Source: Halanaeroarchaeum sulfurireducens (GTDB taxonomy: Archaea; Halobacteriota; Halobacteria; Halobacteriales; Halobacteriaceae). From it: a stretch of DNA of 64,000 nt. The DNA lies in NCBI RefSeq assembly GCF_001011115.1, contig NZ_CP008874.1, positions 1-64,000 on the forward strand. The letters run 5' to 3'. The translations under genes were made by a program, and so were the position numbers. Shown here in pieces: positions 62,578-64,000 of this stretch. The notes under the pieces are model-generated. The model saw nothing but the letters and a program-made list of their open reading frames with translations. It was not told the DNA's origin and did no database searches. Position 1 is the stretch's first letter. Every line of letters starts with the position of its first letter.

Positions 62578-62582
62578 CTGCC

Positions 62583-62676
62583 GCTCCACCTACTCCACCC
62601 CGCTCCACCTACTCCACCCCGCTCCACCTACTCCACCCCGCTCCACCTACTCCACCCCGCTCCACCTACCCCACCC
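62583..62676 (+). repeat. 19-bp minisatellite
   Basis: Four exact copies of GCTCCACCTACTCCACCCC and a partial fifth copy, directly after the feo operon. Copies touch without spacers. Confidence 0.95.
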
Positions 62677-62757
62677 GCTCCTCGTTTTCACAGGAATTGC
62701 CATCGGGTGAGAGACGCCGAAACGCTCATGACTCTCCCGTCGCCACGTTACTACAGC

Positions 62758-62928
62758 ATGACAAATACTCACGTGGTACGAGACGACGAGGGCAACCTCG
62801 AATACGTCGAGTACTACATCGAATGTAACAACACGATCGTCCGCCTCTACCCCGACGAGAGCGAGGAGTCTGGGTGGCGCGTCGAGGAGGAGATCGCCGA
62901 CGAGGAGGGGCCCTGGTCGAAACCGTAA
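62758..62928 (+). CDS. 56-residue haloarchaeal protein (copy 2)
   Basis: A 56-residue protein, MTNTHVVRDDEGNLEYVEYY, IECNNTIVRLYPDESEESGW, ending GPWSKP. It is about 75-80% identical by eye to the protein at 50284-50454. Function unknown; both copies end with the same WSKP motif. An AT-rich promoter is not obvious. Confidence 0.8.
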   Translation: MTNTHVVRDDEGNLEYVEYYIECNNTIVRLYPDESEESGWRVEEEIADEEGPWSKP

Positions 62929-63083
62929 GGCTCCGATATCGCCGTTCCGCTCCGATAACACCCCGCCAACCGCGACGCCGCCCGGAGCGGGGACATTCCA
63001 ACTCCATGGTCCGCCACGATCTCGCCGTGACAGGCGCTGGGACCGGAACCCACATGGATTCCGGGGCCCAAGGACTGAACCGA

Positions 63084-63662
63084 ATGAAGGTCTGTATCCC
63101 AACGCTCGGCACTGGCGGTTTCGAGGCCGAGGTGTCCCCCCACTTCGGGCGCGCCCCGACGTTCACGCTGTACGACACCGAGGAGGAGAGCCTGTCCGTC
63201 GTCGAGAACGGCGGCGAACACCACGGGGGCAACCGGTCGCCGCCGAACGCGATTGCAGAGACCGGGGCCGACGTCCTGGTCTGTGGGAACCTCGGCCGCA
63301 AAGCCGTCGACAGATTCGACGAGATGGGGATCGCCGTCTACCGTGGCGCAGAGGGGACCGTCGAGAACGCTCTCAACCGGTGGGATGCCGACGATCTGGA
63401 GGAGGCCCAACCGGGCGAGGACTGTGGCCACGATCACGGCCACGACCACGATGATGGCCATGGCCACGGCCACGGTCATGGAGGGGGTCACGATCACGGT
63501 GACGGTCACGACCACGGTGATGGCCATGGCCACGATCACGATCATGGAGGGGGCCACGACCACGGTGATGGCCATGGCCACGATCACGACCACACCCACG
63601 ACCACGATCACGACCACACCCACGACCACGATCACGACCACACCCACGACCACGATCACTGA
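63084..63662 (+). CDS. NifX/NifB-like protein with His/Asp-rich tail
   Basis: A 192-residue protein. Residues 1-110 form a dinitrogenase iron-molybdenum cofactor (NifX-type) domain: MKVCIPTLGTGGFEAEVSPH, FGRAPTFTLYD and NAIAETGADVLVCGNLGRKA. The remaining ~80 residues are almost pure His, Asp and Gly in HDHGDGH and HDHTHDHD repeats and probably bind nickel, zinc, cobalt or iron. No nitrogenase genes are nearby, so it is more likely a metal-storage or metal-sensing protein. Confidence 0.82.
   Translation: MKVCIPTLGTGGFEAEVSPHFGRAPTFTLYDTEEESLSVVENGGEHHGGNRSPPNAIAETGADVLVCGNLGRKAVDRFDEMGIAVYRGAEGTVENALNRWDADDLEEAQPGEDCGHDHGHDHDDGHGHGHGHGGGHDHGDGHDHGDGHGHDHDHGGGHDHGDGHGHDHDHTHDHDHDHTHDHDHDHTHDHDH
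63420..63661 (+). repeat. His-coding tandem repeat
   Basis: Repeats of CACGATCACGG/CATGG and three exact copies of a 24-base unit (GACCACACCCACGACCACGA plus TCAC) encode the His-rich tail. They are in frame, so expansion changes only tail length. Confidence 0.9.
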
Positions 63663-63725
63663 GTCGACTGATCGCCAACACAGCGGAGAAGACGGACTCG
63701 TTCGGGAACGGCGTCCGCTACGATT

Positions 63726-64000
63726 TCATAGCGACTGTGCCGTCTCGTACGCCGACGCGATGGCGTCCTCGGCTCGCCCGGGCTCCGCCGCATCGCCGAC
63801 GGTCTCGGTGGGAATTGACAGCTCGTCGTAATCGAAGGGGTCGTAGGACTGCACGCCAGTGGCGACCACGTACCGGTCGATCCCCTCCCAGGAGAGTTCC
63901 TCGCCGTCCTTCGTCGCGACAGCCGTCTCCTCTGCGACCTCCTGGAGGTCGGTCTCCTTGTGGATCGACACCGAGTCGGTCTTCTCGAGTTTGCTGAGAA
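63726..64000 (-). CDS. C-terminal part of a flavin oxidoreductase (partial)
   Basis: The gene enters from beyond the window edge and ends at 63726. The visible ~90 residues read SIHKETDLQEVAEETAV, then YVVATGVQSYDPFDYDELSI and a helical tail. VVATGV before a C-terminal PxD-rich end is usual in FAD/NAD-linked oxidoreductases such as the old-yellow-enzyme/dienoyl-CoA reductase group. The rest is out of view, so the family is tentative. Confidence 0.55.
   Translation of the reverse strand, partial: LSKLEKTDSVSIHKETDLQEVAEETAVATKDGEELSWEGIDRYVVATGVQSYDPFDYDELSIPTETVGDAAEPGRAEDAIASAYETAQSL

Noticed and set aside
62583-62676. Possible CRISPR array
   Set aside because: Copies are contiguous 19-mers with no spacers, and no cas genes are present.
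63420-63661. Possible CRISPR or regulatory repeat
   Set aside because: Repeats are in frame and encode a His/Asp-rich protein tail.
63084-63662. Nitrogenase cofactor protein in nitrogen fixation
   Set aside because: No nif structural genes are visible; the NifX-type domain is widespread outside nitrogen fixation.

Overview
The window is chromosomal DNA from a halophilic archaeon (class Halobacteria). Support comes from the high-GC, acidic coding style, archaeal information-processing genes (Orc1/Cdc6, both PolD subunits, Hel308, Hef, Cgi121, a TFB-like protein), TATA boxes about 25-30 bases before start codons, and haloarchaeal families such as Bat-type HTH10 regulators and IS1341-type TnpB. 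An anaerobic sulfur-respiring haloarchaeon is a plausible host, given a Psr/Phs-type molybdoenzyme operon, tryptophanase and FeoAB; that lifestyle is inferred.

Layout. 1-2163: a candidate replication origin (two inverted ORB elements around an AT-rich core) beside orc1. 2222-9805: housekeeping genes (wHTH regulator and membrane partner, signal peptidase, PolD small subunit, acetyltransferase, aspartate kinase, tryptophanase, phosphoesterase, IMP cyclohydrolase). 9930-12190: tRNA-Gln with a structured leader, VapBC between two IS1341-type ends, a truncated transposase end and a DUF3800-like gene. 12187-19443: an AT-richer accessory island bounded by 26-bp direct repeats. It holds a decayed Dam methylase, two membrane proteins, a DNA methyltransferase, a PD-(D/E)XK-like protein and a convergent operon of a GHKL ATPase, an unknown protein and a zinc-ribbon-less TFB. 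This is the best candidate for a new defence system. 19546-24393: a patchwork of a PhiH1-like repressor, an ICMT-like methyltransferase, an intact TnpB inserted in a broken ACR3 arsenite transporter, a DUF6036-like nucleotidyltransferase pair and a truncated HAD phosphatase.

24494-33163: DUF2267 protein, soluble transducer, UspA, a TAXI-type TRAP transporter, class II HMG-CoA reductase and a glutaredoxin-like oxidoreductase. 33226-33438: a solo IS end and a cluster of ORB-like motifs. 33437-44657: cgi121/hel308, ferredoxin, malate dehydrogenase, zinc-finger protein, UspA, hef, CTP-transferase-like kinase, glyS and a four-CBS protein. 44912-50089: two small genes and the PolD large subunit, with a mini-intein at its active site. 

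50284-56695: a Psr/Phs-like respiratory operon (accessory protein, catalytic, FeS and membrane subunits, TorD chaperone, Bat/DmsR-type regulator). 56901-62577: FeS-assembly-like protein, KaiC-like ATPase, a DtxR repressor, MBL hydrolase and a tightly overlapping Feo iron-uptake operon with FeoB split in two genes. 62583-64000: a minisatellite, a second copy of a 56-residue haloarchaeal protein, a NifX-like protein with a His/Asp-rich tail, and the end of a flavin oxidoreductase cut by the window edge.
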